From contig JAWUZG010000029.1 in NCBI GenBank assembly GCA_036785705.1, positions 15,949,501 through 16,013,500 on the forward strand: a DNA stretch of 64,000 bases, read 5' to 3'. Made by a program: the position numbers and the translations under genes. Positions 49,822 to 60,618 of the stretch are shown here, one piece after another. The stretch's first letter is position 1; each line of letters begins with the position of its first letter. The notes below the pieces were generated by a model. The model saw nothing but the letters and a program-made list of their open reading frames with translations. It did no database searches and was not told the origin of the DNA. The DNA is from Acanthornis magna (Eukaryota; Chordata; Aves; Passeriformes; Acanthizidae).

Positions 49822-51185
49822 TCACAGAATCACTGAATTATTTAAGTTGGAAAACACCTCTAAGATCATTGAGTCTAACATTTTACCAATCCCCACCTTG
49901 TCAATTAGACCATGGCATGAAGTGCCACTTCCAGTCGTTTCTTGAACACTTCCAGGGACGGTGACCTAACCATGTGCCTGAGCAGTCCATTCCAATGTTT
50001 AACAACCCTTTTCATGAGGAAGTTATTCCTGGTGTCCAGCCTGAACCTTCCCTGGCCCAACTTGAGAGTTATGTCCTCTCATCCTGTTACCTGGGAGAAG
50101 AGACCGACCCCCATCTGGCTATACCCTGCTCTCAGGTAATTATTGAGAGTGATAAGGTCACCCCTGAGCCTCCAACAGTCTAAACAGCCCCAGCTCCCTC
50201 AACTGCTCCTAGTAGGACTTACTTAGTAGGTCCTTCACCAGCTGCATTGCCCTTCTCTGGACAAGCTCCAGCACCTCCATGTCTTTCTTGTGGTGAGGGG
50301 CCCAAAACTGAACACAGGATTTGAGATGCAGCCTCACCAGTGCCAAGTACGGGGGAATAATCACTGCCCCGGTCCTGCTGGCCCCACTATTTCTGACACA
50401 GGCCAGGATGCCATTGGCATTTTTGGCCACCTGGACACACTACTGACCATATTCAGCTGCTGTTGATGAACACTCCCTGGTCCTTTCCCACCAGGCAGCT
50501 TTCCAGCCATTGTGTCCCCAGACTGTAGTACTGCCTGGGGTTGTTGTAGCCACAGTGTAGGACCTGGCACTTGGCTGTCTTGGACCCCATACTGTTGGCC
50601 TCTTGATCCAGCCTGGTCAAATCCCTCTGCAGAGCCTTCCTACCCTCCAGCAGATCATCTTGGTGTCATCCACGAATTTATACTTGACCCCCTCATCCAG
50701 ATCATCGATAAAGATATTAAAGAGGACTGGCCCAAAACAGATCCCTGGGGGACACCGCTGGTGACTGGCCACCAATTGGGTGCAGCACCATTTGCCATGA
50801 CTCTCTGGGTTGAGCCATCCAGACAGTTCTTAATCTGGCAAAGAGTGCACCCATCCAAGCCACGGTGTGCAAGCTTCCCCAGGAGAATATCATGGGAGAC
50901 AATATCAAAGGTTTCCTGATGTCTAATTAGAAAACATTCACGGCCTTCCCCTCATCCACCAGGCAAGTCACCTGGTCATAAGAGGAGATCAGGCTGTTCA
51001 GGCAAGACGCGCCTTTCCTAAACCTTCCCTGGCTAGGTCTGATCCCCTGTTTGACCTGTAAGGGCCATGCGCTCGCACTCAATCTGTTCTGTAACCTTCC
51101 CTGGCACCAAGGTCAGGCTGACAGGGCGGTTTACTGGATCCTCCTTCCAGTCCTTGTTGTGGATTGGTGTCAGAGTGGTGGGTTT
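49822..51185 (-). mobile_element. CR1 LINE, RT domain remnant, 5'-truncated
   Basis: A longer CR1 copy on the minus strand, about 1.36 kb. Its 3' end is at 49822 (TCACAGAATCACTGAA). Going leftward in coordinates from the 5' side, the minus strand shows RT fingers/palm sequence (NRPVSLTLVPGKVTEQI near 51.1 kb), then [18 protein letters not shown] sequence ([12 protein letters not shown] at about 50.76 kb), the catalytic box as FVDD near 50.67 kb in place of the usual FADD, the [16 protein letters not shown] region near 50.4 kb, [20 protein letters not shown] near 50.26 kb and the conserved 3' region. These motifs fall in different frames, so several frameshifts and a small deletion beside FVDD have inactivated it. 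Both catalytic aspartates are retained in the box, but the protein is not intact. Confidence 0.95.
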
Positions 51186-54100
51186 AACCACCCTAGTGAA
51201 TATGTATGATTCAAAAATAATTGCCACGAACACTGTTGAAAAAAAACCAGATCTTTCACCTGAGACTTTGTTTTCCTTGTTTTACTGCCTCATAAATAAA
51301 TATTGCTATACTAATATTCTTCAAACAGTTTTGCATAATCTATTACCTTGAAATTTACCACAGTTAATATCAAGATCCATATGCCTAAAAGATTAATCAA
51401 AATATTTCTGAAAGAGTATTTGCTGTTGAAAAGATACCGTATTGAAAATAAATATCTATTTCTGCTTCCACAAGAAGCTTACATACATATAAAAAGGTTT
51501 TTTCTCTTGTTAGAAAGAATGCTAAAAATATTTTAACTTAGTAATATATGTGTATATGCAGTGTTAATATGCATAGAATCAATTTGTATGTACATGTATA
51601 AATAAAAAGTGTAGAACTTGGCTTGTTGTATTTTTTGGTTGTTTTTGTTGGTTTATTTAGCACACTCCCTAAAGATTCTAGTAGAGTCAAAAGACTTACC
51701 CTCTCAAAGAAGGGGCTATCAGAATTATAGCAGAAGGTTCCAGTAGAGATGACAGTAAAACATGCTGCTAGATCTACGTGAGCGATGAAAGGATAATTTC
51801 CATTTTCTTTAACTTTGAGATTAATTTTTTACTGCTAAACTTGTGTGGATTATCCTGTTTCTTTTGGAATGGGTCTTTAGTAAAATTCTCATTGGTCTAG
51901 CTCTTAATAGATGGGTTTTTTTTTCTTCCTTGAGATGCTTATATTAAGTTTAATGACTTGGAAGCTGTGGTGGAAATTCTACATTTAAAACTCACAAGAA
52001 GTAACATGTTAAAGCTGTATATTTAAATCCATAGGAATATGGTTGCTCAGTGACTATGCTAATAATAAATTATGTACATAAATGCACACACAGAGACTCT
52101 CTCACCTTACTTATTTATCTTCGCTTTTTCCCTTATCCCCTTTTCTAAGTTGAGCAGTCCTTGAGGGAATTTGCTTTGAATATACTGCAGGACTACTGGG
52201 AAGTGAATTTGTGTGTTAATTTTAGATGGGTTTTAAGCTTGCTGATAACTTTCCCTTCTGTGATGAGATTTCCTTTTATTAGTTAATGCTGACTTTGCTG
52301 CATTTGAACTGCATTCTCCATCACTCTTTATGAGTAGCAAAGTTACAACCACCATAAAAGCAAAGAGCATGGAGGAAGAAGAGGTGGAATAAAGAATTTA
52401 TTTTCATGTATTTAGGATTACCACGTAACTCTCAAATAGTAGAGGAAAGTGGTTTTTAATGGTCCCCTTTAAGTTAGGGGTGGGGGAAAAAACCCAGACA
52501 AAATAAAATTATTTACTTAGGCTTCCTCTGTGTCTATATTACTGTCATTCATTTTTCAGACTAATGATTAAATGATGCATTTTTATTTATTCAGATTTGA
52601 TTAATATGAGTGAGATTTAAATATTTATTTTCCTTCTATGTTAACAACAGTTTGACAAGAGATTCAAGGTGAGCTGAATATTATAGAGAAGAAAGGGAGA
52701 TTCAGGGGCATCCCTGTGAAAACTAGTACTGTAGGGTTCAGACATGGGTAATTTGAGGCTTGCAATATATTTGTGTTGAATGGGGAGCAGGTGAAATTGG
52801 ATGAATTTGTTTCTTCCTTTATCCAGTCATATCCAATCATAACCACTTGATCGAAATAAGAAAAGCTATGGCTTATCAGAAGAAATTGAGAATTTTGGTT
52901 AAAATTTGATTCTGGCTGTTTCCCAGACATTACTGTTTAGCTTTGTACTCAAAAGATACAGAGTTTATCCTTTAGTCTGTTTTTCATTGCTCAGTTTTAA
53001 GTTCAAAAGCAAAGGAGAGTTTCTCTAAGAAAATTTAAAGCACATATGATTTTATTTTCCAATCATTTTCAATTTTGTAATAATTTACTTGTTTTTAAAG
53101 TATTTTACTTTTCCAACTCTCCTGAACCTGCAGTGCAGTATCATTATAATCTAGTTTGAAGAATAAAAAGAAATTGCTCAGTTTGTAGTATCTCAAGATA
53201 TAAAAAAATGCTTGAAAGAAAAATGCTTGTTCTGAAGCAATGATTTCCAGTGCTTCTTGACTTCTGGCATTTATGTGACCAAGTTATGACACCAAATTTA
53301 ACATTTATGTGAGAAAAGTATTTGAATTGTGTTAATATTGAGTAAAAGGAATATATGCTTGCTAAGAAGAGTAGTGAATGTGTGCAGAAGGCACAGCTGA
53401 AGTAACTGATCTCAACTGAACATCAATAACATAAAAACCTCACTAAAGAAGGATACAATGGATGATACTAAAGGCCACACACTTAGATGTTCATATCATG
53501 AGGGGCATAGCAGCTTTTTGATACAGATGATGTATACACATAAATAGAGTTGAGAAGAATGATTTTTTAATGGATATGTTCAGATGATTTTGTGAGGAAA
53601 AAAAAATAAGGAGAGAAATCATGTTTCTGTAGCCTCTTGTACCTTATTTTCCTGAATTTTATTAACATGTCTTTTCAGGCTAGGCAGATATCTTGGAGAT
53701 ACATATTTATGGACTTTTCAGCTGTCTTTTCACTGTTGGTTTGAACATTCTGTCTTTGATAAAAATCCTTTGGACTTTGGTGCAATAACAGATGGCTTTA
53801 AAATGAGGGCTGAAGATGTGCAGCATGAACAAACTCTGCACATGTGCCTCTCGGCAGAGGGATTTTAAATAGCTGTAGCTGTACAGACTCACATGAGGTG
53901 AAACTTCTCAGTTCTAGCAGTAGGACACCTTGGAAACGTCACACAACATACTTGTAGGAGAATTACATTTAGCATAGCATTGCTCACTTTACTGGGGAGC
54001 TCCAGTCAGTTCAGGACATGGGCCAAGCTAGTATGGACCATGTCACAAGACCATAAAAAGTCCCTTGGCCACCCACAAGGCACATTTCTGATATTATGGC

Positions 54101-54636
54101 AATTGCAGTAACAAAATCTAGTTTCACTTTTAGGTCTGCTCTGCTGTTTGATGGCTTAAAATTAACTGTTTCTAAAACTGTCCATGCTACTAGACAAAAG
54201 GGGAGAAGAAAAATATTTTTAAATTACAAAATTACTAAAAAGACTGGTTTCATGTTGCCATGAAATAGTAAATAAAAACCCAGGTGGAAATCTGATATTC
54301 TTTAATACTTCAAGCAACAATGTACTGAGCATATTGAACATTTTGAGCAGTGATCCTTTCTTTCTCATTACTCTCACACATTATACTCTTTTTTTTTCTT
54401 ACATTGTGACCACATTTCCATATATTACCACAAACACTTTTCTAAAAGTCATGCCTTTTAAAACAGAAGCATTCAGTTTGAAAATGGTTTCTGATTCGAC
54501 TACTAAATATGTTTTTGAAACAGATTTCCCTGAAACTTGTTTGTCAAAGCAATATGTGCCTGTTATTTACACAGATGACCATTACTTAAGCCCAAGGAAA
54601 ATCAGATTTTAACAAGCCATGCAGTTCTTTCATCTT

Positions 54637-54652
54637 AAAAAAAAAAAAAAAA
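54637..54652. repeat. Poly-A run (16 A)
   Basis: Uninterrupted A16. No recognisable retrocopied sequence precedes it. Confidence 0.9.
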
Positions 54653-55737
54653 TAGGAAGTCAAAATTCAATTTTTAAATAAAATTACTGCCTGTTTGGAT
54701 TGTAATCACTAACTTGATGTTATGCTTTATGGGAAGTAAAACCTTTTACAACCTTATTCTTCCCTGGCTGCAGTCTGCAGGATTTTCGTTCCCCCTCTAA
54801 AGCTCCTTCACAGTGCAGGTGTATAAGATGCTGTTGTGTCTCCCCTGGTTCAGGTTGTATTTTCAGAGTTTGGCCTTGACTTCTGCCTCCTAGGATAGAT
54901 ATAGCAGTCAAGCGTCCCATTCCCCATGCCTGAGTACTGTCTGCAGGGCTCTGTCTGTGCCTGCTTTGCCTGCACCCACTCCTACTGTAGCTGCACACCT
55001 TCCTTGTGTCACAGACCAGGTACTGCTGGTGAAAGCTATCACAGGAGTAGAGCAATGAGCCCATCACCTCCTGCCTCGCTGATCACATCACATCATAGTC
55101 CATAATTTTGGCACCTTTTTTTTCTGGTCACAGCTCAGGATATTTGCTGATCTGGTAAGCAAGAGGTCTTGCACAGAGGAACAGAAGGAGATGATGAGTT
55201 TCTTTCCCAGAGATTGTTTTTTATTAGGTATTGTACAGACATAAGTAAGAGAGTACTGCTGCATTAGGGATTGGGATTAGGATCCTACAGGTTGTTTCCA
55301 GTGGTTATTGTGTGTTTCGTAGATATTATGTTATCCATTTTCTCTCTGCTTTTTCTGTCTTGTTTTTATTAAGGCAGTGCCTGGAGAGGGTCGATGTGCC
55401 GGTCACTGTAAGCACAAAAAGTCTTAGGCCAAGCTCCTGTTCATATTAAATTGTGGGAGTGGGGGTGGAAGAGAGAGTAAAACATGTAGTAAGATACTTT
55501 GCTTGCCTGATGCCCTGCAGTCTGGTTTGTTTTACTGTCACTAGCTACCATCATGGAGTGGTGGTATCAGCTCTTGTAGCAGTGTGAAATAGTACCTCAG
55601 TGCCTCATTGGAGGAGGAATAACTCGTGTATTCACCCTCCAAGTTCTTATACTTCTCCCTGCAGGAAAATTGTGAGTGTGCTTCAGAGAGGGCAGTATAA
55701 AACCTGTGCTGTAGAAGTGGTTTCTGTTTGTTGAAGA

Positions 55738-55760
55738 AACAAAACAAAACAAAACAAAAA
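55738..55760. repeat. (AAAAC)n simple repeat
   Basis: Four to five AAAAC units. Confidence 0.9.
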
Positions 55761-57111
55761 ATCCCCAAGTATGCTCTACATGCAGCTTTAAAGGCATTCC
55801 TTGATGAAAAACAATTTTACTGGCTTCTTCCAGGTGGTGGATGGGAGCCCTCTTTGCTCAGTTTGGTCAGCAGTTCTGCTGATCTGCACCTTCTGCCAGG
55901 CTGACAGTGCAGGTACTCGGCACATTCAGGGTTTGCCCCAGTGCCTGTTTCAAGTCTCCGCACAACCTTGCTTTCTGTAGTGTAAATCTGCTTTCTAAGT
56001 GTTCTTTTTAAACTAAGTTAGCACCTCTAGTAGTAGATTTTGGTAGCGGTGATAAGAGCAGTGACTTTTATATCCCTGGCTTAAAGCCATTTAGAGATGT
56101 CAAGACCTTGCAGGATCTGTTCTTAGCAGGAACAGCCCTCTTTTCTAAGTAAATCATGGCACTGTAGTTCTGGGAATCTCTGGACTGTGAGTTAGTGTTT
56201 TTCTTGCCTTGTCATTATTTAAACTACTTCTCTTGCCTTGTTAGGCTTGTAGTAAAAGACTAGTTCTTAATTTAGCTGGCAGTTTCTTTGTAAAATGGCT
56301 CAATGCTGTAGCAGAAAATGGCTTTTTTTTGTCAGTGGCAACTGAAGGCCAATATTTCAGGCATGAAAGAGTAGAAGGGAGAGACTCCTTGACAGCAAGC
56401 TGAAAACCCTTCTGAAGAAAGACTTCTCTCACAGAGACATCAGCCTCTGCAATTTCCCTGCAGTGTGAAGAGAAACACATTACAGAATCCTAAAGGACCT
56501 GAAGAGGGTCAAAAATGGTGATCCTTAATATCAGCCTGTGACTGAAATGACACACAAGTGAAGAGCTGAGCAGAGGTGTCTGCCTCCTGTTTTGCGCTGG
56601 GTGTAACGCAGCTGACACCGCTCCCTAGTAGATGAAATATCCATACCTTGGGATGACTGGACGCTAGAGTGACAGGAATTTATGCCAATTTAAAAGGGCC
56701 ACTGCAAGAACTTAAAGGCACCATTTGGGTAGTTTGCAGCTGGTCTCAGGGGATTAAATGACTAGATGCTGCATGGAGTTGTGTTTGCACTGAATAACAG
56801 TAAACTCTTTAATATGTCAAGAGGACTGAGCACTCAGTATGTAAGTGGAAAACGACACATAATGTTAATGCTGCTGTGCAAGCTGTTACCTTAATAGTAA
56901 GAGTTTCCATGCTTTTTTTTAGGCAGGTGTATACTAGCAATCTGTTGTTTGATCATGTTTGCAACCAAAACACTTAGCACAAGAGGACTGCACAGCTACC
57001 AGCTGTTAGGAATTTCCATGTTCTTCCTGCATACCACGAAGCATCTCTGCCGGTTTCTGTTCTTGTCTGTGTCCCAGTAGTTCACTATTTGCTGTACCTC
57101 TTGCCTTGCAG

Positions 57112-57185
57112 CGACACCTGCTGCCGAGGGCAGGCTTCGCAGAAAGCTGCTGCTTGGCTCAGAGACATCATTTGCTGCTCCCCAG
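57112..57185 (+). other. Best internal-exon candidate in the window
   Basis: A textbook acceptor (pyrimidine-rich CTGTACCTCTTGCCTTGCAG, AG ending at 57111) precedes 74 bp with higher GC and three CpGs, then CCCAG|GTGATT. All three frames are open. If the first two bases complete a codon, 24 whole codons follow, with a basic GRLRRKLLLG segment, ending in phase 0. No protein family was recognised. No partner exon was found in the window, so it would have to be an isolated exon in a large plus-strand gene, or a pseudo-exon. The donor is not a strong consensus. Confidence 0.3.
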
Positions 57186-60018
57186 GTGATTGCTAGTAGT
57201 TTTTCTAGAATATATTCAAGGTCCCTATCTTCTTCCTGATTGTGGTGTTATTGTAAAAGAAAAAAAATACCCCTCAGGGCAGCAGTTTGAACCCACATGG
57301 TGTGTGTGTTCCTGTCCCAAACTTAATGCCCATGGCTGCTTTTCGCACCAGATATATGAGAATCTCTTTAATCGCTTTCTATGGAATCTCTTCTACTCTG
57401 CAGGGATGGTGGGATGTGTCACTCCAGCGCAAGGAGGTGTGTTGGTGGGCTTCAGAACCGATACAGAATGCACTGTAAATTACACATCATTCAGTAGCAG
57501 CAAATTAGGATGTGTGTTTGGAAATGGACCCTCTGGAGTGAATTGAAGTAATTTTGCGGCTAAAATCTGGATTTTGCTGAAGTACCGATATTTTTCTAAT
57601 CACAATCTTGATCCATTAGTGGAGACATTGATCCATTAGTGAGGGTATGATTCCTGGCCTGTCTTTGATAACCACCTTAATTCATATCTGGAACTGTTTG
57701 CAGCTTAAAGCAGAAGGCAGATTTTATCAGATAGGGTGAGTCCTTTCTGTTCCCCTTTTAAATCCCTGTTAGAGCTCATTTCTTCCACACCCTTACAAGA
57801 AATTGGAGGTTTAGGGCAAGCTGGAGGATTGTCAAGGTGACTCATCCGTGTGAAAGGTGAATAGAAACCAGTGATTATATTTCTTAAACTGAAAAACAAA
57901 AGTTAGGACGAGACTGACTGCTTTGGAAAATTATGTCAGTAAAGTACAGATGTGTTTGAATATAAATGTAACTCTGATTCTCCATTTCTTTCTCCCTCCA
58001 AGCTGCCATGGGGCTCACTGTCTCTCAGGGTGCTGGTAGCCAAATGGAAGGATTGAATGGAGAGAGATCCTGGAAGGGGGCCGCTTGAGTTTTGTTCAGA
58101 AAAATATAGATCTGTCAGCTGCAATCTTTTGTTCTTTCCTCAGGCAGATTTCCCAATAGTTTGGTCAAAGACTGAACAAGAATAATTGAACTGGACATAT
58201 TAACTCTAGTATATGGGCTCACAGGTATGCTGCAAATCAAATGAGTTTGTGCAAAAAAAAATAGCAGAATGTCTGATGGCTAGGAATTGAAAATACACCA
58301 GAAGGGAAACTTTAGTGATATCCTCTAAGATGAGAGATTTTGTTAGTTTATGGTTCAATGAAATATATTTTCCAGTGTCAAGATAGATAACTTATATCAG
58401 TAATAGAAAAATAACATTGTTTTTCCAGCATGAAAATAATCCCAGCAGAGATGCACACACTGTACCATGCTAACACAATTCTACTTTAATACAAAGTAGA
58501 AATTTAATATCATTCCTGAGATGTTACTATTGCATTATCAAAAATGAATTTCAGCAAGAGCAAAATGACTGATGTTCCAAACAATATTATTAAAATTTGC
58601 AGCATGTCTCTTATAGACTGCAATAATAATTTAAAGGTTACCTTTAATTATTTGTTGTGGGTTGGTTTGGTTTTTTCAAAATTTATTTTTCTGTGTGGTT
58701 TGTTTTAATATTTCTTCTTCTATAAGCATTTCTTTCTTAGCATTCTTATTTTTTAACAGAACAGTGGTTTGGTGGTTGCCTTATTTAGGTTTGGTTTTGG
58801 GGCTTTTTTCCGAAATGCATATTGCATCATTTTACTTTTGAATGGATGGTGTCATTCTTCTTTAGAAGAGGAGAGACTGGGAATGCCCTGGTGAAGTCAG
58901 CTGTGTTAAGGGAGTAAATGTTTCTTTAAACATTGCTTGTTGTTTTAACTATTTGTGGGGAAATGCACCTCTCATGCCGGGGAAGAAAAGAGATATAATT
59001 TGATTTCCTATACCCATTCTTTATTCTCAAACCAGAAGAATGCCTCCCTGAGGGCTGGTGGTTGTCTCCTCCCCCTGCAAAGGCTTTCCTGTCAGTTTGT
59101 GGTGGCTGGGGGAGCAGCATCTGTGATGGCTCAGTGAGACCCTGCTGCTGTGACCCTTGTCTGCTGCTGGAAGGAGGCAGCATCTTTGCATCAAGTATAG
59201 TGTAGCACACAATTCCCTTATCTCCAGTGGCATGGGGGTTGTTCAAATGGAGAGACTGATAGCAGTGCTGTCTCTGCAGCTCCCTGGGCACAGACACTCT
59301 CTCCAAGGCCTGTTTGCCTCCACTCTGCACCTGCCCAGGGTGTGATATGGGCTTTGACAAACTGCTGGCATGGGAACAGCTTGGCTCGATGGTCTCATCC
59401 TTGGTAGTGTGACAGGATAATGCATGAGGTTATTGGATGTTGAGAGAAATAGCATGACCTTTACCCCTTTTATTCTTGCTTATGGTATGAGAACCTGTCT
59501 TCTTTGCTTTGGTTTCAGAATTTTTTCTACAAAACCCCAAGAAGTCCCTGCTCATCTGCTTATACTTTGCTCTCACAATTGCTAAATTTTAAGTGAAGTA
59601 AACTAATTATGTGGTTCATAAAGCAGATCCTGGAATAGGAGGCAGTGGGGATGTGGAGCAGCAGTGGTGCAGAATGGAGATGGGTGAGGACCAGCTGCAG
59701 GAAAGAACCTCTCAAATTATGGCTTAAAGCAAATACTATTTTATGCCACTCCAAATAAACCTTTTACAGTGTAGAAGGTAAGTGTTGGGTTTGCTACAGG
59801 AGGAATTAATCACATAAAGGAAAGTTTAACCTTCTTCAGTTAGTCACAGCTATTGATTATGGTTTGCTAAAAGAGCATCAGATGTTTCTGAGACGGAAAG
59901 GTAGCTGTAAAACCAGATTTCTGAAATTTCTTTTCTCTGCCAGGGTCCTATTGATAGTCTGTGAGTGAATAGTACTCAGTTTTAGCTGTGAACAAGATAA
60001 ATTAAAGGACCAGAATCT
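57186..60018. other. Unique non-coding DNA, partly GC-richer
   Basis: No supported gene. A 20-bp period duplication (TTGATCCATTAGTG twice) lies at 57608-57641. A GC-richer patch at about 59.0-59.45 kb contains a 144-codon minus-strand frame (58926-59360) rich in Gln, Ser and Pro with no recognisable domain. Confidence 0.5.
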
Positions 60019-60024
60019 CTAGTT
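60019..60024. repeat. Target-site duplication, left
   Basis: CTAGTT directly before the TG of the 5' LTR, matching the right-hand copy exactly. Six bases is the duplication length of alpha- and betaretrovirus-type integrases. Confidence 0.92.
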
Positions 60025-60288
60025 TGTTGGGTGTTCTTAATAGGCAGGGCAGTGAGATGTGCACAATCCAGCATTAGCTTAGCAGAGCCAACAGAAGCAG
60101 CGTTTGTATGACAGCTCACCATCGCTCTAAGTGATTCGTTTAGATGTGTAAACAAGTAGCTAGTAACCAATCTACTGCTTAGATATAGAGAAGTAGAAGA
60201 TGTATATAAGTAGCCTTCTGATCTGGAATAAACGGCTTTCACCTTGATCATGTTGATCTGCGTGTGATTGACCCGTGCCCCCACAACA
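60025..60288 (+). repeat. 5' LTR
   Basis: 264 bp from TGTTGGGTGT to CCACAACA. U3 contains a CCAAT box (60167-60171) and a TATATAAG box (60203-60210). AATAAA lies at 60227-60232, so transcription would start just beyond it and R would be very short, as in avian leukosis virus LTRs. The G/T-rich U5 segment near 60250-60270 could act as the downstream polyadenylation element. It differs from the 3' LTR at three sites: one C/A near 60100, G/A at 60262 and A/G at 60283. Confidence 0.95.
60203..60210 (+). promoter_or_regulatory. TATA box of the 5' LTR
   Basis: TATATAAG, with CCAAT 36 bp upstream (60167-60171). Predicted start is about 60230-60236, immediately after AATAAA at 60227. The same sites recur in the 3' LTR at 63234 and 63198. 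Confidence 0.75.
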
Positions 60289-60290
60289 TC

Positions 60291-60308
60291 TGGTGACCCC
60301 GAAGTGCC
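60291..60308 (+). other. Primer binding site, tRNA-Trp type
   Basis: TGGTGACCCCGAAGTG follows the LTR terminus after the dinucleotide TC. It matches the start of the tRNA-Trp site used by avian sarcoma-leukosis viruses (TGGTGACCCCGACGTG) at 15 of 16 positions; the mismatch is A for C at position 13. Spacing of two bases from the LTR is as expected. Confidence 0.85.
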
Positions 60309-60382
60309 TGAATTAGTTCATAACGAACTGCTCCGTGCGCGCGGGGTGCGGGGAAGGCAGTCGAATTTCCCTGCGAGCCCTG

Positions 60383-60464
60383 GCAGGATGAATGGCCTAA
60401 AGTTTCCCTGCAGGATGAAGTGATTAATGGCCTAAAGTTTCCCTGCATTTCCATGCAGGATGAA
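60383..60464 (+). repeat. Leader repeats with three in-frame AUGs
   Basis: GCAGGATGAA occurs at 60383, 60410 and 60455, and AATGGCCTAAAGTTTCCCTGCA occurs at 60391 and 60426. The three ATGs (60388, 60415, 60460) are in one frame, but the first two end at a shared TGA at 60421-60423, giving an upstream frame of 11 codons. The third opens the 52-codon frame. The block sits where packaging and translation signals lie in retroviral leaders. Confidence 0.8.
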
Positions 60465-60618
60465 CAAGACAGAGCTCTGCAACACGTCAAGAAGACGTAA
60501 ATCTCACCGAAGAAAGGAAAAAATTTACCTAGCGAAGCTAACTTGGCACGACTCCTGCCGTTTGGCCTTCAGATTCCTTGAGCTGCCTGGAACAACCCGA
60601 ATACTAAAACATAATTAA
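60460..60618 (+). CDS. Small basic ORF at the gag position
   Basis: 52 codons from ATG to TAA, the first frame of any length after the leader. Codons 11-21 hold eight Lys/Arg in eleven residues (RRRKSHRRKEK), resembling an arginine-rich RNA-binding motif; the rest is mixed with two hydrophobic patches and no known domain. No match to a matrix, capsid or nucleocapsid protein was recognised. A GTAAAT at codons 13-14 could act as a weak splice donor, a position comparable with the early-gag donor of avian leukosis virus. It may be a truncated gag start, a novel small protein or a non-coding accident. No database comparison was possible. Confidence 0.3.
   Translation: MNKTELCNTSRRRKSHRRKEKIYLAKLTWHDSCRLAFRFLELPGTTRILKHN

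Larger units (their letters stand above)
51186..57111. other. Unique non-coding DNA
   Basis: No supported gene. Simple repeats: a 16-A run at 54637-54652 and an (AAAAC)n tract at about 55738-55760. The frame of 115 codons at 54720-55067 (minus) lies in a slightly GC-richer patch without recognisable similarity. Confidence 0.5.

Noticed and set aside
50512..50919. 135-codon plus-strand frame
   Set aside because: It is antisense to the CR1 reverse-transcriptase remnant on the minus strand.
58926..59360. 144-codon minus-strand frame
   Set aside because: It lies in a GC-richer patch where long frames are more likely by chance; the product is low-complexity Gln/Ser/Pro-rich, with no domain.
59982..60490. 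Minus-strand frames of 80-100 codons over the 5' LTR and leader, and 63016-63294 over the 3' LTR
   Set aside because: They run antisense through LTR sequence and recur in both LTRs simply because the LTRs are nearly identical.
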